Source: Beverwykella pulmonaria (Eukaryota; Ascomycota; Dothideomycetes; Pleosporales; Melanommataceae). Taken from it: a stretch of 64,000 bases of DNA. The translations under genes and the position numbers were made by a program. Under the pieces are notes generated by a model. That model did no database searches. It saw only the letters and a list, made by a program, of their open reading frames with translations, and had not been told where the DNA came from. The stretch covers positions 788,220-852,219 of the forward strand of contig BCHH01000008.1 in assembly GCA_001599595.1 (NCBI GenBank). Direction: 5' to 3'. Shown here in pieces: positions 23,773 to 34,761 of the stretch. Each line of letters begins with the position of its first letter. Position 1 is the stretch's first letter.

Positions 23773-25071
23773 CTACCACATAGTGGGTACTTTGGAGTAT
23801 TCCTTCTTGCTGATGTTGAGATCGTCAAAGATGGAGTCATCGCCTGCACAGAGGAATTAGTATGCCGTCAAAAATGCTTGGATACTTCTCCTTACCATTC
23901 AGATGTTGCACACGAAGCTCATCCTCCTGCTCAAGCTGTTCCAGCTCCTCCTTCGGTGTCTCCTTATTGCGCTTCTTGTCTTTGGCCGTCGGTTTTGTAG
24001 CGCTCTCCAACTTCTCTCCAATCAGAAGGATCTGGCAGTTGGTATAGTCAAGGTACTTAGGCTTCACCTCGCTCCACGACAAGCCACGGAACTCTTCGAT
24101 GATTCTGTCACAGATTGTCAGATGGGGTTCAACATGGCGGCTGGACCAACTCACTCTTTGGGAAACTGCGGAGGCTCTGGGAGTCTGGCACCTGCCGGGC
24201 CAGGCCGCTCGGGATTCTTGACGCTGATGTGGAAGCTACCCTGAGATCTTAATCCTAGGTCCTCCTGGACTTCGCCAAGCTCAGATGGAATGGTGAGGGA
24301 ATAGGCTAGATGAGTACTGCCATTTTCTGTGCGTATAATAGCGTAGACGCCCTCCCCAACCGTGTTGATTGGTTCTGTGTGGCGCGTGCCCATGGTCTTC
24401 GTCTCATAGTCTCTTCCCTTGAAGAAAGTGTCCTTCAGATCCTGGATGGTGGTATTCGCCTTTTCCACGAAAGCCATGAAACGGTCTTTATGGCTCTTAG
24501 GAAAAGATTTCTTTGGCAAGGCAAATAGACGGATGTTTCCCAAGTCCGGCAGGGCGCCATGGCCCAATTGGGCTGCGTCTGGCAACGGTAAAAGTGCGAA
24601 GTACGTTCTTTGAAGGTCGCCGATACTCTCTGCTTCCTCAATTCCCACTCGGTTGCGCGTGAAGAAGTAGATCACGCCTTTCTCCAGGATATTGGACGGC
24701 ATTTTGCTGGCTCGTTCGGAGGATTCTTTCACTGTCTCGGTCTCTTGAACTGTGCTGCCGTTGAAATTCTTAATCTTTGCAGGCGCGCCCTCGCTGTTTT
24801 CGTTGGCCTTGGCTTGATCCTCACCAGAAGACTGGGCTGCGGTTTCGTTGGGAGGGTCCTCCATCCCATTGTTGCGGGTGGCACCTTTGTCCTTGTCGCC
24901 GCCAATTGTCTCCTCAATAGTCGTTTGCTTCTTCAGAGCTTTGCGTTTACGCTTCAAGTCCGGAGGAGTTGCATCATCGGCCTTTCTCTTGGCTCCCGCT
25001 GCGGCTTTCTCATCCTGCATTGGGGTGGAGCAGACATGACTAGTATTGCGTGTGGAACGTGTAGTTACCAT
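23773..25071 (-). CDS. Conserved fungal protein, often labelled 'BTB domain transcription factor'
   Basis: Three exons: 25071..24155, 24104..23896 and 23843..23773, about 398 residues. Introns are 50 and 52 bases with GTGAGT and GTAAGG donors. The first 130 residues are Lys/Glu/Thr-rich with an RKRKALKK basic run that could be a nuclear signal. The conserved core begins GVIYFFTRNRVGIEEAES and continues through FVEKANTTIQDLKDTFF, YAIIRTENGSTHLAYSLTIP and EEFRGLSWSEVKPKYLDY. This core is widespread in Pezizomycotina, where records often carry a 'BTB domain transcription factor' label. I see no BTB fold signature or DNA-binding motif, so that label should not be taken as function. The C-terminal exon ends in DDSIFDDLNISKKEYSKVP. 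Confidence 0.8.
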
Positions 25072-25532
25072 TTTTTCTGCTCACTTTTAGTGAGATAGTA
25101 CACAGGTGGAACAATTGTTTACCAACGTCGTCGTTTAAGCTTGTTAGAAGCAGATGGAAGAACGATGCTCGGAGTGTCCCGTTCAACGCGTCTTGTCGCG
25201 CTATATAAGCATGACGTCAATGGCACAAGCAATCTGCCCCATGCGTAACCGTACCACATGAAAGCCTCATGAGACTATCCTAAGTTTGTGTCCACTTATG
25301 ACCTTGTTGATAGCAGTGTCATTGAGTATATGTTTTCCCCTAGGCCCCTTCTCGTATCTCTTTTGCAATATATACATGGCTATTGCTTGCACCTCTCTTG
25401 TGTCAAGGGATTGGTCGCGCACCGCTTCCTACACATGCAACATCTGTTCAGCTCCTCTGAAGGGCATAAAATAAAGTACATATTGCATCTTACTACACGG
25501 AATATGGCACAGCATATTCGCTTGCGGATGTG
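25072..25532. other. Promoter and 3' flank spacer
   Basis: This lies between the start of the gene at 25071 (-) and the stop of HEM4 (-). It contains a CRE palindrome next to a TATA-like element, described separately. Confidence 0.6.
25201..25219 (-). promoter_or_regulatory. TATA-like element adjoining a full CRE palindrome
   Basis: TATATAAG-type sequence at 25202..25209 is followed within three bases by TGACGTCA at 25212..25219. Both sit about 130-150 bases upstream of the ATG at 25071, a plausible core-promoter position. CRE palindromes are bound by bZIP factors of the ATF/CREB class; binding here is inferred. Confidence 0.45.
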
Positions 25533-26462
25533 CTACAAAGACATCTGTACGAACGACTTGATGCCCTCTGCGATTCCTTCTGGACTAGGTTTCTCGGCAC
25601 AAACGTCTGGCGAGAATCCAAACTCCTTGACCAGGTAGTCGCGAGTAGTTGGACCAATCGTCGCAACAAGCGTGTCTCTCGTCTCCGCATTGGATCTGGC
25701 TCTTCCGGTATCCTCATCCAGAAGATCCAGGCTTTCTAGCATAGCTTTACACCCGGTGGGAGAAAAGACAACAACCCACTGCTTTTGTACTTTTAGTTCC
25801 CTATTTTCCCGCCATATCGACGAAAAATTGGCTTTGAAAGAGTGCATCTCCCCGGTTTCGTAGACCACTACTTCATCTACTTTTGATCTCCTCTCCGGCT
25901 CAAGGTCACCCGAATAGAGTGTCTTTGGAATAATATCTCGTCTTTTGTCGCCCACAAGAAACAAGATGGGAGGCTTTGAGGGGCCTTGGTGAAGGCTGTT
26001 GTAATGCTCGAGAATGTATAGGGAGAGAGCCTCTCCGTTGCCGGTTTCTTCGCCCAGGATAGGGCAGAGAAGGCCCAGCGCCCTCACCCCGCGCGCCGTC
26101 GCAGGCCCGACGACATAGAAGGGGACCCTTTGAGGAAGTAGATCGTGCAGAGAATGAATCCCTTCCCTCCGGATATCCTCGATGACCTGGGTGATAGCTT
26201 CCACGGCGCGCTGAGAAGTGAATATTATGGCACCATATTTTGCCTTTTCTGGCTCCGGACTCGAGACAAAGCCCCCACTCGTGATGTCGTGTCGAACCTG
26301 GTCCAGAGCATCCTGCTTGAATCTATGCTCCAGAACGGGCACGAAGACGGGCTCATACCGGCGGTTATCAAAGGTAGAGAAGAACTCGGCGTACCCATCA
26401 GCGGGTAGCGATTTGGTTTTCAGCAACAAGAGAGGGATCTTGCCCCGCGTATCCTCGGCCAT
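25533..26462 (-). CDS. HEM4: Uroporphyrinogen-III synthase
   Basis: A single exon of 309 residues starting at the ATG for MAEDTRGKIPLLLLKTKS. The enzyme cyclises hydroxymethylbilane to uroporphyrinogen III, the fourth dedicated step of haem synthesis, in the cytosol. The two-lobed HemD fold is visible: an N-terminal part with FVPVLEHRF and YGAIIFTSQRAVEAI, the linker PFYVVGPATARGVRALG, and a C-terminal part with PILFLVGDKRRDIIP, VVVFSPTGCKAML and LVATIGPTTRDYLVKEFG. FTSxxAV and IGPTT are standard family blocks. Length matches fungal homologues. It is divergent from BFR1 across about 255 bases, so the two may share a promoter region. Confidence 0.95.
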   Translation of the reverse strand: MAEDTRGKIPLLLLKTKSLPADGYAEFFSTFDNRRYEPVFVPVLEHRFKQDALDQVRHDITSGGFVSSPEPEKAKYGAIIFTSQRAVEAITQVIEDIRREGIHSLHDLLPQRVPFYVVGPATARGVRALGLLCPILGEETGNGEALSLYILEHYNSLHQGPSKPPILFLVGDKRRDIIPKTLYSGDLEPERRSKVDEVVVYETGEMHSFKANFSSIWRENRELKVQKQWVVVFSPTGCKAMLESLDLLDEDTGRARSNAETRDTLVATIGPTTRDYLVKEFGFSPDVCAEKPSPEGIAEGIKSFVQMSL

Positions 26463-26717
26463 GTGGGTGAATGAGCCAGGGCAAGATGTGAATGCTGAGT
26501 CGAGTCCGATAAGCGAGATTTCGCAGCCGCCAAGCCACTAGGGTAAAGTTGCCGAAGTCAGATTTAGGGAAAACGTCGCACTCGGTTCTATATATTCCAC
26601 CATCACCGTCGCCTCTGCTCCACACGCTCCCCACCAACTTGCCTTGTCCGCGACCACAACCCATCCCTCAATTGCAGGCCCAACGTCGTTTGCAGCTGCA
26701 CACAATTGAGCGTGACC
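26463..26717. promoter_or_regulatory. Bidirectional promoter between HEM4 and BFR1
   Basis: The two divergent start codons are only 255 bases apart. A TATATA-like stretch lies at about 26587..26594, roughly 125 bases before the BFR1 ATG, followed by a pyrimidine-rich leader. No other element was identified. Confidence 0.5.
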
Positions 26718-28540
26718 ATGGCCGACGTCGAAGCACCCTCCGCCGCCAAGGTGGCCACCTCCGATGCCGTCCCCGAGAAGCAGCAGATCGTCAGGCCAGA
26801 GAAGCCCGACGAGGAGCTCTACAAAAAAGAGCTTGCCGAGGCAGAGAAGGCCCACGCCGCCGCACAGGAGAAGTTTGTACGTATTTCCTGCGCACGTGCT
26901 CATTTCGCCCGCCAGTTTCGAGTATCTCCGCCGGTGTCTCTCCGCAGGTCACCGCAAGCTCATTCCGCATGCCATGACTGATGCCGGTGGTGTACTCCTA
27001 CCTGTAACCACTCGCGGTGCTGGCCGCCAGCCACTCCTGGCTGCCCGCACCTTCAGCATTGAGGACCCACACATGGTTGCTGACTTGAGCGCGCAGAACA
27101 CAGTCCGAGCGAAATTCGATCTCGCGCGACCGAACAACAAGGATTCTCCGAATGCGAAGCGCCAGCAAGAGCTGAAGAACGAACTGAACGGGATTCGGTC
27201 AACGCAGCAGGGTAACAAGTCATCCCGCAACGCTGTCCACGAGAAAATCAAGAAGCTCGACGAGCAGCTCAAGTCGCGCCTGAACGAGCTCAAGACTGCA
27301 AAAGGTCGCGTCAACTTCAGGACCGTCGAGGATGTCGACAACGAGATTGCGCGCCTGCAGAAGCAGGTCGATACGGGCGCGATGAAGCTCGTGGACGAAA
27401 GGAAGGCTCTCGCCGAGATTTCAAGCTTGAACAAGGCCCGCAAGAATTTCTCTGGCTTTGACGCGCAACAGGCGGCCATCGACGACGTCAAAGCACAGAT
27501 TGCAGAACAGAAGAAGCTGTTGGACGACCCGGAGCAGAAAGCACTCGGCCAGAAATACACCGAGCTGCAAACGGAGCTGGATGCTCTGAAGGCCGAACAG
27601 GACGACGCCTTCAAGAGCATGAAGGCCCTGAGGGACCAGACCGATAAGGCGCGCGCTGAACAACAGGAAAAGTATACCGCCATGAAGCAGATCAAGGACA
27701 CATACTACCAGCAGAAGCGCGCTTTTGCTGAGTACGACTACCAAGCTCGGAAGGCCCGACAAGAGCGCAAACGCCAGGAGCAGCTGGATTGGCAAGCTGC
27801 GAAGCGGAAAGAAACTGCCGCCAAGCACCTAGAAGAAGCCAGCGCCCCGGCCTACCAGGACGAAATCCTTATTTCGGAAGGCCTCATCCGGTACTTTGAT
27901 CCCTCCGCGCTACCGGCCAAGGAAACAACGGGCCCGAGCAAGTTTAGTGCCGCCGCACAACGCACAGTCGACGATTCCGGTTTCAAGGGCACCCGCGTCT
28001 CCAAGAAGGATGAGCCCGAGGAGCACTACTTTGCGGGCTCGGGCGGAAAGAAGGGGAAGAAAGGCAAGAAGGGCGGGAACGCCGCAGCTTCCGCCCCTGC
28101 TGAGGGCAAGTTCAGCCTCAGCATTGGCGTCATCGAGCAGTTGTCCAAGGTTGGCGTTGATGCTCCCTCGAGTCAGGCGGACGTTCCCGCTGTGGTCGAG
28201 AAGCTGAAGGAGAAGCTTGCTGACTGGAAGAAAGACCAAGACCGTAAGACGAAGGAGGTGAGTTGTAGGCTGCACACACTTTGAACTGTCACTCATGATA
28301 CCACAGAACATTGCCAAGGCGCAAAAGGAAATCGATCGTCTGGAGGCCGAGGGCGCAGAGGAGAGCCATGGCGCCAAAGACACTGCAAGAAAACCTGCTC
28401 AAAAGAATCAGGCCGTGAACGGCGGCCACGTTTCTGCGGCCGCCGAGCTAGAGCAAGAGAAAGACGCGGAAGATGATGCGGCCCAGGAGTTGAAGAAGGC
28501 CAGCCTCGAAGATAAGGAGGATGCAGCTGCCGAGGCATAG
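26718..28540 (+). CDS. BFR1: BFR1-type mRNP/nuclear segregation protein
   Basis: Three exons: 26718..26876, 27097..28257 and 28307..28540, 517 residues. The protein is almost entirely charged coiled coil: SRNAVHEKIKKLDEQLKSRL, INRLQKQ-type blocks such as EIARLQKQVDTGAMKLVDE, and EISSLNKARKNFSGF match Bfr1 homologues. A basic segment KKGKKGKKG follows near residue 385. Yeast Bfr1 associates with polysome mRNPs at the ER and affects secretion and ploidy; a cytoplasmic RNA-associated role is expected here. The first intron (26877..27096) is 220 bases, far longer than its neighbours, and joins EKF to NTVRAKFD as in homologues. The second is 49 bases. It is divergent from HEM4. Confidence 0.9.
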
Positions 28541-28963
28541 ACGATGCCGCAATTTCCCCGATTGTTGCCAGCATCTAAAAGTTTGCACATTTATCAGGAT
28601 CTCCCGTCATTTGGATTTGGTAACTTAACACAACGGCCTTTCCTGTCTACCTGTCTACTGATATGATTAAGAGAGGCATTTTTGGGAGGTTCCATGAGCT
28701 GTGTATTTCTACACGTTATTATTTTTACGCTGTAGAGCCGCTGGATACCTATGCCTGTCTCAATCTAATTCATGTCATGTTCAGTTGCTGCTTCTTTCCT
28801 TTCGTGATGCCCGCTTTGAAGAGCTACGCCTGCCTAGGCTTGGTGCATGTCAACCCGTAAAGATGACGGAGTATTATGGATACGCGTAGCCATGGATGGC
28901 GCAAGCAAGCAGCAAATCAATCATGATTGACCCCTCTCGGACCATGTAAGCGGCGATGGACCC

Positions 28964-28971
28964 CGATCGAT
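28964..28971 (+). promoter_or_regulatory. CGATCGAT, white-collar-type light-element candidate
   Basis: GATCGA, the core reported for Neurospora White Collar Complex sites, occurs here inside the palindrome CGATCGAT, about 360 bases upstream of the start codon of a BLI-3 (blue-light-induced) homologue. The motif is short and could be chance. Confidence 0.35.
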
Positions 28972-29033
28972 TTCCCCGGATGGCGATGGTGGGGTCGCGG
29001 TCTTCATTGTGTAACGGGTGGCAGACGAGGACT

Positions 29034-29041
29034 TGACGTCA
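29034..29041 (+). promoter_or_regulatory. Full CRE palindrome upstream of BLI-3 homologue
   Basis: TGACGTCA lies about 290 bases upstream of the start codon. ATF/CREB-class bZIP factors are the known binders of this site in fungi; use here is inferred. Confidence 0.4.
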
Positions 29042-29331
29042 TGGACTTTCATCACAAATAAATTCGCTGCGATGGGAGCCTCTTTACAATCGTAGAAACT
29101 CCAATTTCATAATCCAGGTACGTGTTGTTCTCTATTGATGCTTCCTCTCCGCGTTGGCACGATCTGTGCACGAAGCACTCGAACTGTCGCGTGTCGAGAA
29201 TAGTCCTCATTGGACAATCCAACTGCAACGGACATCCCTTTACTCCCGAAAACACTAAACGCTAACGCTCTCTTATAGCATCCAAACACTTCAGAACCAC
29301 CAATCCGATCTCCCTACACATATCAAAAACA

Positions 29332-30011
29332 ATGGCATCCTTCAGTAACGCCCAAACAGGCAACAAGCCCGCAGACCCATACACCGACAAGAACCTTCAG
29401 GAACCCTCTCTCAAGGAAAAAGTCGAGGACCTGATGGCCTTCATGGACAAGACCAAGTTCAGCATGATGACGACACAGACGTCAGACAGTGATCTGCTGG
29501 CGTCGCGGTGTATGGCATTGGCTGCGAAGGTGCGTCCTCTCTCTCTCTGCCCTAACACAATCCCACATCTTTGCTAATAACGACATGAGTGTAGGAGGCA
29601 AATGGCCTCGATCTCCTCTTTCACACCAACACCGAGTCCGGCAAGACCGACGACCTCGCCGCACACTCCTCGGTCAACATCGCCTTCGTTAATAACTCCG
29701 GCGAATGGGCGTCCATCTCCGGACACGCGAGCATCGAGACCGACCGCGCTATCGTCAAAAAGTACTATTCGCCAGGGTTGAAGCCCTGGTTTGGAGATCT
29801 CGGTGATGGTACACATGACGGTGGCCCAGATGATCCTCGTATCGGCGTCATTCGCGTCAAGGCGGCCACGGCCCAGTACGCGATCTCGAAGAAGACGGCG
29901 ATTGGAAGTGCGATTGAAGTCGCGAAGGGTGTGGTTACGGGCGAGACTGCGAATGTCAACAAGCTGAGGAGGATCAGTGAGGCAGAGGTCCAGCAGTGGA
30001 GGGCGCAGTAG
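29332..30011 (+). CDS. bli-3: BLI-3 family protein, FMN-binding split-barrel (pyridoxamine oxidase-like)
   Basis: Two exons: 29332..29529 and 29595..30011, 204 residues. Intron 29530..29594 has a GTGCGT donor and TGTAG acceptor. The protein matches the general-stress/pyridoxamine 5'-phosphate oxidase-like split barrel: VEDLMAFMDKTKFSMMTTQT, then LLASRCMALAAKEANGLDL, FHTNTESGKTDDLAAHSSVN and SGHASIETDRAIVKKYYSP. These blocks resemble Neurospora BLI-3, a blue-light-inducible protein. Members bind flavin and probably act on an uncharacterised redox substrate in the cytosol. The upstream region carries motifs consistent with light and stress control. Annotation is confident at family level; enzymatic activity is not known. 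Confidence 0.92.
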
Positions 30012-30738
30012 GGGCTTAGTTTTGACTCTCGAAGCCCATGATCTTGAAGAGCATTTCTCTACACAAGGGAATGTGAATCAACACTGAAAAGTATGGATTT
30101 AATTGACTCTACCCAGATGGTATTTAGGTGAACTGAACATACATTGAAATATTCGACTATGCGCTCGATCCACTATCCTGACAATATCCACCATTGCGCT
30201 CTAGATGATGCTTTTCGCCTCCTTTTTCACCATACTCCCCGGCTTCTTATTCCACGCTACTGGCGTAAACTCCAATTGATGCCCAGAATGTCTTGTTTTC
30301 TTCTGCGATTCTGATCCCTCGCGTTCTTCTCTGTGACTTACGGGCTCTTATTTGAACCCCCATTTTTCTCGGTCAACTGCCGAGGTCTCGATGTGTTCGC
30401 AACAGTGCCCTGCCCAGTTGATTGTGTTATTTCGTTGCCTGAGATGGTATGCCCGTTTGGTACCTCCCCCACCACCTTGCTCCCTGACGCAGAATTGACG
30501 CCTACTACCAATTAGGTGGACATCTTCCTTTTCCATCCATCTACCAGATCTGTAGAAGCCTAGTACACATTCGCTACAAACTTCGTCCCTAAGGTGGTTT
30601 GTGAGTACCGGCAGTAGAGACGCTCGGGCTGTTATTGGCATGGCGGACGGGCATGGCTTCGCACTTCCATCTCTAAAGATCCTCGAGATGTTTTACGAAA
30701 GGGGATTCCTTGACAAGTCTAACGCCGTTAAAGTGTTG
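30012..30738. other. Spacer between convergent BLI-3 and DIM-2 genes
   Basis: About 730 bases of 3' flank for both genes. Short frames only, no gene supported. Confidence 0.6.
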
Positions 30739-33700
30739 CTAGTTGGTATTCGGGACCTTGGTAAGAGACGTCTGTCTGCTTTCGGAGGTGGGAATACGTC
30801 CTGGACGAGGCCGGACAGGACGCTGGTCGATGGTATAGCTGTTCTCCCAAGCCTGACGCAAAGCAAGTCCCAACGCTAGAGCAACATTACGGTCAACAGC
30901 ATTTCCGATCTGTGCCAACTGTTGAGCAGGAGTTCCAATGATTACTTCATCATCTGGGAAGCCCTGTGCTCGACGAGCCTCTTGGACCGTGATACACCGT
31001 GGTTGCTCCCAGTGCAATACCCCGTTTGCCCTTGAATTTTGGACGCCCATGGTCGTTGTGATGGTCGGGAAAAGCCCGTCTTTCTTAATGCGGCGGAACG
31101 ACCTCCCGACCTCTACCATGTTTCTCATTGCAGTCTGTGGAATCAACCCAAGCTTTAGAGCCTCGGAATATCCTTGCCCTGGTGGATGTGTTGGAATTCG
31201 CTTGCTTATGGTACGGTCTATCATGCTCATAGGCGCTGCCATCCTATGGTCAGGGAATGGAATACAGGCTTGGATGGTACCGGTCCCGATGTTCGGGAGG
31301 TCTGCAGTTGCTTCTCCTGCTGTAGTGAATTGAAAAGAAGTGGCATGCTCTTCCCGCTCCCCGAAAGATACTCCATTCGGCTGTTTACCTAACCTCCTCC
31401 CTCTTACCCTCTCGGGATGGCAGTGCGTATGCCAGGGGCGCTTAATTGGTGTCACTGTGGGGGCGGCAATCGCGATACACAATCGTTCCCGATTTTGCGC
31501 GCTAGAATAATTCCAAGCGTCCATAATGAAGCTTTGAACTTGATACCCCAGAGCCACGAAGCAGGCAACGACCTGTGATAGGACGTTTTGATTTTCATAC
31601 CCTTTTCTTGTAGCTGCCATGGTGATGACGTTCTCAAAAATGGCGTATTGTGGACAAAAGAGATCAACATATGAACAGATCGTGGTGATGTGCGATGCAT
31701 TCCGACATGACCTCTCACTAAACGGATCCGGTTGTAAAGCAGAGAACCCTGGACATGGTGATCCACCTGCTATGAAATGAACCTCGCCGATGCGTGCAAT
31801 CAACTTATGCCGCTTCCCAGCAAGCGTCTCTTTGAGATTATCGTCAACGGATCCGCAGTACAAACAGAGAGCTTCTGGATGTCGAGAGTTTGCTTTCTGT
31901 GTATGTATTGCCTCAGGGCTAAAGTCGACTGCAATGTGAAAGTCAACCGCCCCTCCTTCTTCCAAGCCTCGATCGAAATTCCCACTACCACTGAAAATGC
32001 TCAAACCAATGAGTTTCTCCGGTAATGGGTCGGACTCCAGCTCAGGCCCTTGGTTCAAGGGACTCGGAACGCCATTGAGAAACTCGACCAGCGCAGGTTT
32101 TCCGTCCGCCATGATCAATCTGGTCGAAAGGAACCAGAAATCTCCATTTCCTCTTCGATTGTACGGAACTGGAATCTTTCCGGAAAGGACGTCTTCCTTT
32201 GCGAGATATCGAATATGACATCGGCGATCCAAAGTCTTGATGGAGACTTCCTGGAGGTCGTTGGTCCAAGCAAGCTCGTTATCGGCAATACCGCGTCGGC
32301 GTGTGTTGCCTGGGTTGTCCATACAATCTCTTCTCAGCCGTCGTAGACGCCGGACAATTACCAAGTTGTCCGCCTTCACTTTGGAGATGATCACGGGTTC
32401 TAGCACCTTCGAACCGCGGAACGATCTAGACTTAATATAAATGGTGTCTCCAGGCTGGTGGCAGTGGTTCTCTGCGACTTTATTGCATTCACAGGTCAAG
32501 TCCGAATGTTTGAGGGCCACGAAAGACTCCTCTTGGGTGATGTACTTTTGCCGAACCAAGATGTCGTGTTTCGTGTTCAGGTCCTTTGGCCACCAATCGA
32601 CCGAATATTTCCGCACCACGTCCGTGGAGAGTAAGGGGGCCTCTGCTTCTACATTACAATTGCAGTTATCGCTCTTGTTGAGGTCAGCTTTGCCATGACA
32701 CCAATCCAGAAACTTACAAGAAAAAGCTCTTTGCTGATTGGATAGAACATTTTCGCGATGATCGTGTCAGAAGGCCGATACAGCCACAAGACGAAGAGTC
32801 GCTGCACGCTGTTGTCCAGGGCTTCAATCCTTTGAATATAGGCCACCCACTCTTCATCAATGGTCTCCCACCGCCCATCCGTGTCTCGTGGAACCCCAAC
32901 AACATCTCCTACTTTGAAACGAGGGATGGTGCGCGATTGCACTAGGAGAGGTGCTTGATTTGTATCTGGTTGAGGGCACGACTCAGACAGGCCCTTGGGA
33001 AAGCCGAGCAACCGCTTTCGCTGGATCTGCTTTTTGCGTACGGTCTCGGTTGGCGATGTCTCTTCCAGACAGTATCCAAAATACATGTGCTTGAAAGATT
33101 GGTAAACGAAGGGTGTGGTGATTGTCCTATCGCATAGCATGGGTTGCTTCTCAACGCCTAGGAGGCCGCCTGCCATACAATCCGCCCATACAGAGTGGCG
33201 GAGAAGCGCCTCGCTGTTTGAGAGATTCCAGGCTTGGTTGTAAAGATAGCGAATGTAGGCGTTAGCATGCCCACGATAATCAGTCTTTCCGAATTTCTCG
33301 TGCCAGTCGCGGAAGTTTGCGTCTTGCTTATATCGTGCCTTTAGCCATACGTAAAACTGAGATTTGAAATGGTAGAGGCCGACTTTGGAGTGCACATGCG
33401 AACCCAAGTAGTCGAGGAAGTGTTTGCCAAAAGTGGCGATCCACACGAAGGCGTTGTGGAATCGTTTGTATACCGTGGCTGTTGCATTTGTGAGACGATA
33501 CCAAATATCGTAGTCACAGTCTCTGCGGGCATCTTTCGTTTGCAAGAAGATGGTGACTGTTCCACGATCGCCGTCGTACCCCTCAATCGAGTAAGAAGAT
33601 ATGGGAACACCCTTAATGTATCTCCGAAATTTTCCGTAAGAAATGAAGCCATTCAGGGAGAGGTTCTTTATCTCCGGGTCTAGGAGATGGAGCGGAACCA

Positions 33701-34002
33701 GTTCATTTTCACGTCTTGATCCAGGCGTTCCATATATTTCGAAGTCGTCCAGGTCAGCGACTAAGACTTTCTTGTGATGGGTGTCGCTGTGATTAGCATC
33801 GCTGTTGAGTTTTCGCTTCCACTCTTTCTTCAAATGCAAGTTAGTCAACAGCGATGCGACCACGCTTTGGTGTGCTTACTTTCAACTCCTGGAGGGCCAC
33901 AGGCTCTGGCACAGTTGGCTGAGGAGGTACCCAGTTTACTGCAGAGCATCTGGGAGCGTCCGAAGGCAACGGCTTGACCTGGACATAATCCTTGTCGGTC
34001 AT
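30739..34002 (-). CDS. dim-2: DIM-2 class cytosine-5 DNA methyltransferase
   Basis: Three exons: 34002..33880, 33827..32718 and 32673..30739, about 1055 residues, with introns of 52 and 44 bases. The enzyme transfers a methyl group from S-adenosylmethionine to cytosine in nuclear DNA. A BAH-like domain begins near residue 345 (FKVGDVVGVPRDTDG) and spans the second intron. All key catalytic motifs are present: SAM site LSIFSGSGNFDRG (about 636), GGSPCPGFS with the catalytic Cys near 718, FENV (about 758), QNRERLCIA (about 804) and QIGNAVDRNVA near 999. The Pro-Cys context and the insert after it resemble Neurospora DIM-2 rather than RID/MASC1 or DNMT5. The N-terminal part is shorter than in Neurospora DIM-2. 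No premature stops or frameshifts are seen. The start codon is 18 bases after an acceptor-like TTTTCAG, suggesting an intron in the 5' leader. Confidence 0.93.
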
Positions 34003-34761
34003 AGTCTTTACGGGCCTGAAAAGTGGTTAGTGAATCCAACACCATTTGGATCGAAGGAAAGGTGGTATAATCCGGATCATACTGGACCTAGAGAAGAGCT
34101 AGAACCGTTCTGGCTCTTCATCATCAAGGCGTCGTTGCTGTTGTAAGTGGAGAGGTATTGAAGGCGCGCAACCCTCTCCCTTGAAACAAGATCCACCTCT
34201 TCCTTGGCCCTAGCAAACCCCCGGGTAAAGGGGAAAACAGATCAAAGCCCAGTTTCACCTTCTCCCACGAAATTCCGCATACATAATAACAACGGACTGC
34301 GAGCCTCCCTTGCCTTTCTCCAATCCGGTCGCGACGCGGCGAAAAAGTGGCACCCTTTTCCACACAGATGGCTAGGCAGCAAAGAAACGGTGAAATTGAC
34401 GCGTAAATATGAATATGATTTTGGGAGTAGACGTGAAGTTGAGGCGGGAGAGGTGAAAGAGTGACCGAGGCGGAGGAGCGAATGCTGGTCCGCTTGTGGT
34501 TGGCAACCAGAGCTTACCAAATCGGTGACACGTACTCCCATTTGGGGAAACAGGAATGCCGGTGAAAGGTCTTTTGGAGACCGAAGTTAGAGGTTGCTAG
34601 CAGAAAGCTTTGTATTGTAGTAGGACTTGATTTATGTCAAGAGCTATGTACAAGATCGAATACGTAGATCTTTGGTCTCAGACCCAAAATGCTTTCCAGC
34701 CAGCCTTATCCAAGGCGCCAACGCCGTCTACTCCAACTCTCCACTTTCCCAAAGCTACGCA
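34003..34761. other. DIM-2 upstream region and 3' flank of DUF3431 gene
   Basis: About 760 bases. The end near 34020 looks like the 3' end of a leader intron (CACTAAC branch, TTTTCAG). No other gene is supported. Confidence 0.55.

Larger units (their letters stand above)
28541..29331. other. Spacer with BLI-3 upstream region
   Basis: This is about 790 bases between BFR1 and the BLI-3 homologue on the same strand. It holds the BFR1 3' flank and the BLI-3 promoter, with a GATCGA element and a CRE palindrome listed separately. Confidence 0.6.

Noticed and set aside
26949..27701. 250-codon minus-strand frame over BFR1
   Set aside because: A shadow of the coiled-coil coding strand; Cys/Ser/Leu-rich antisense composition.
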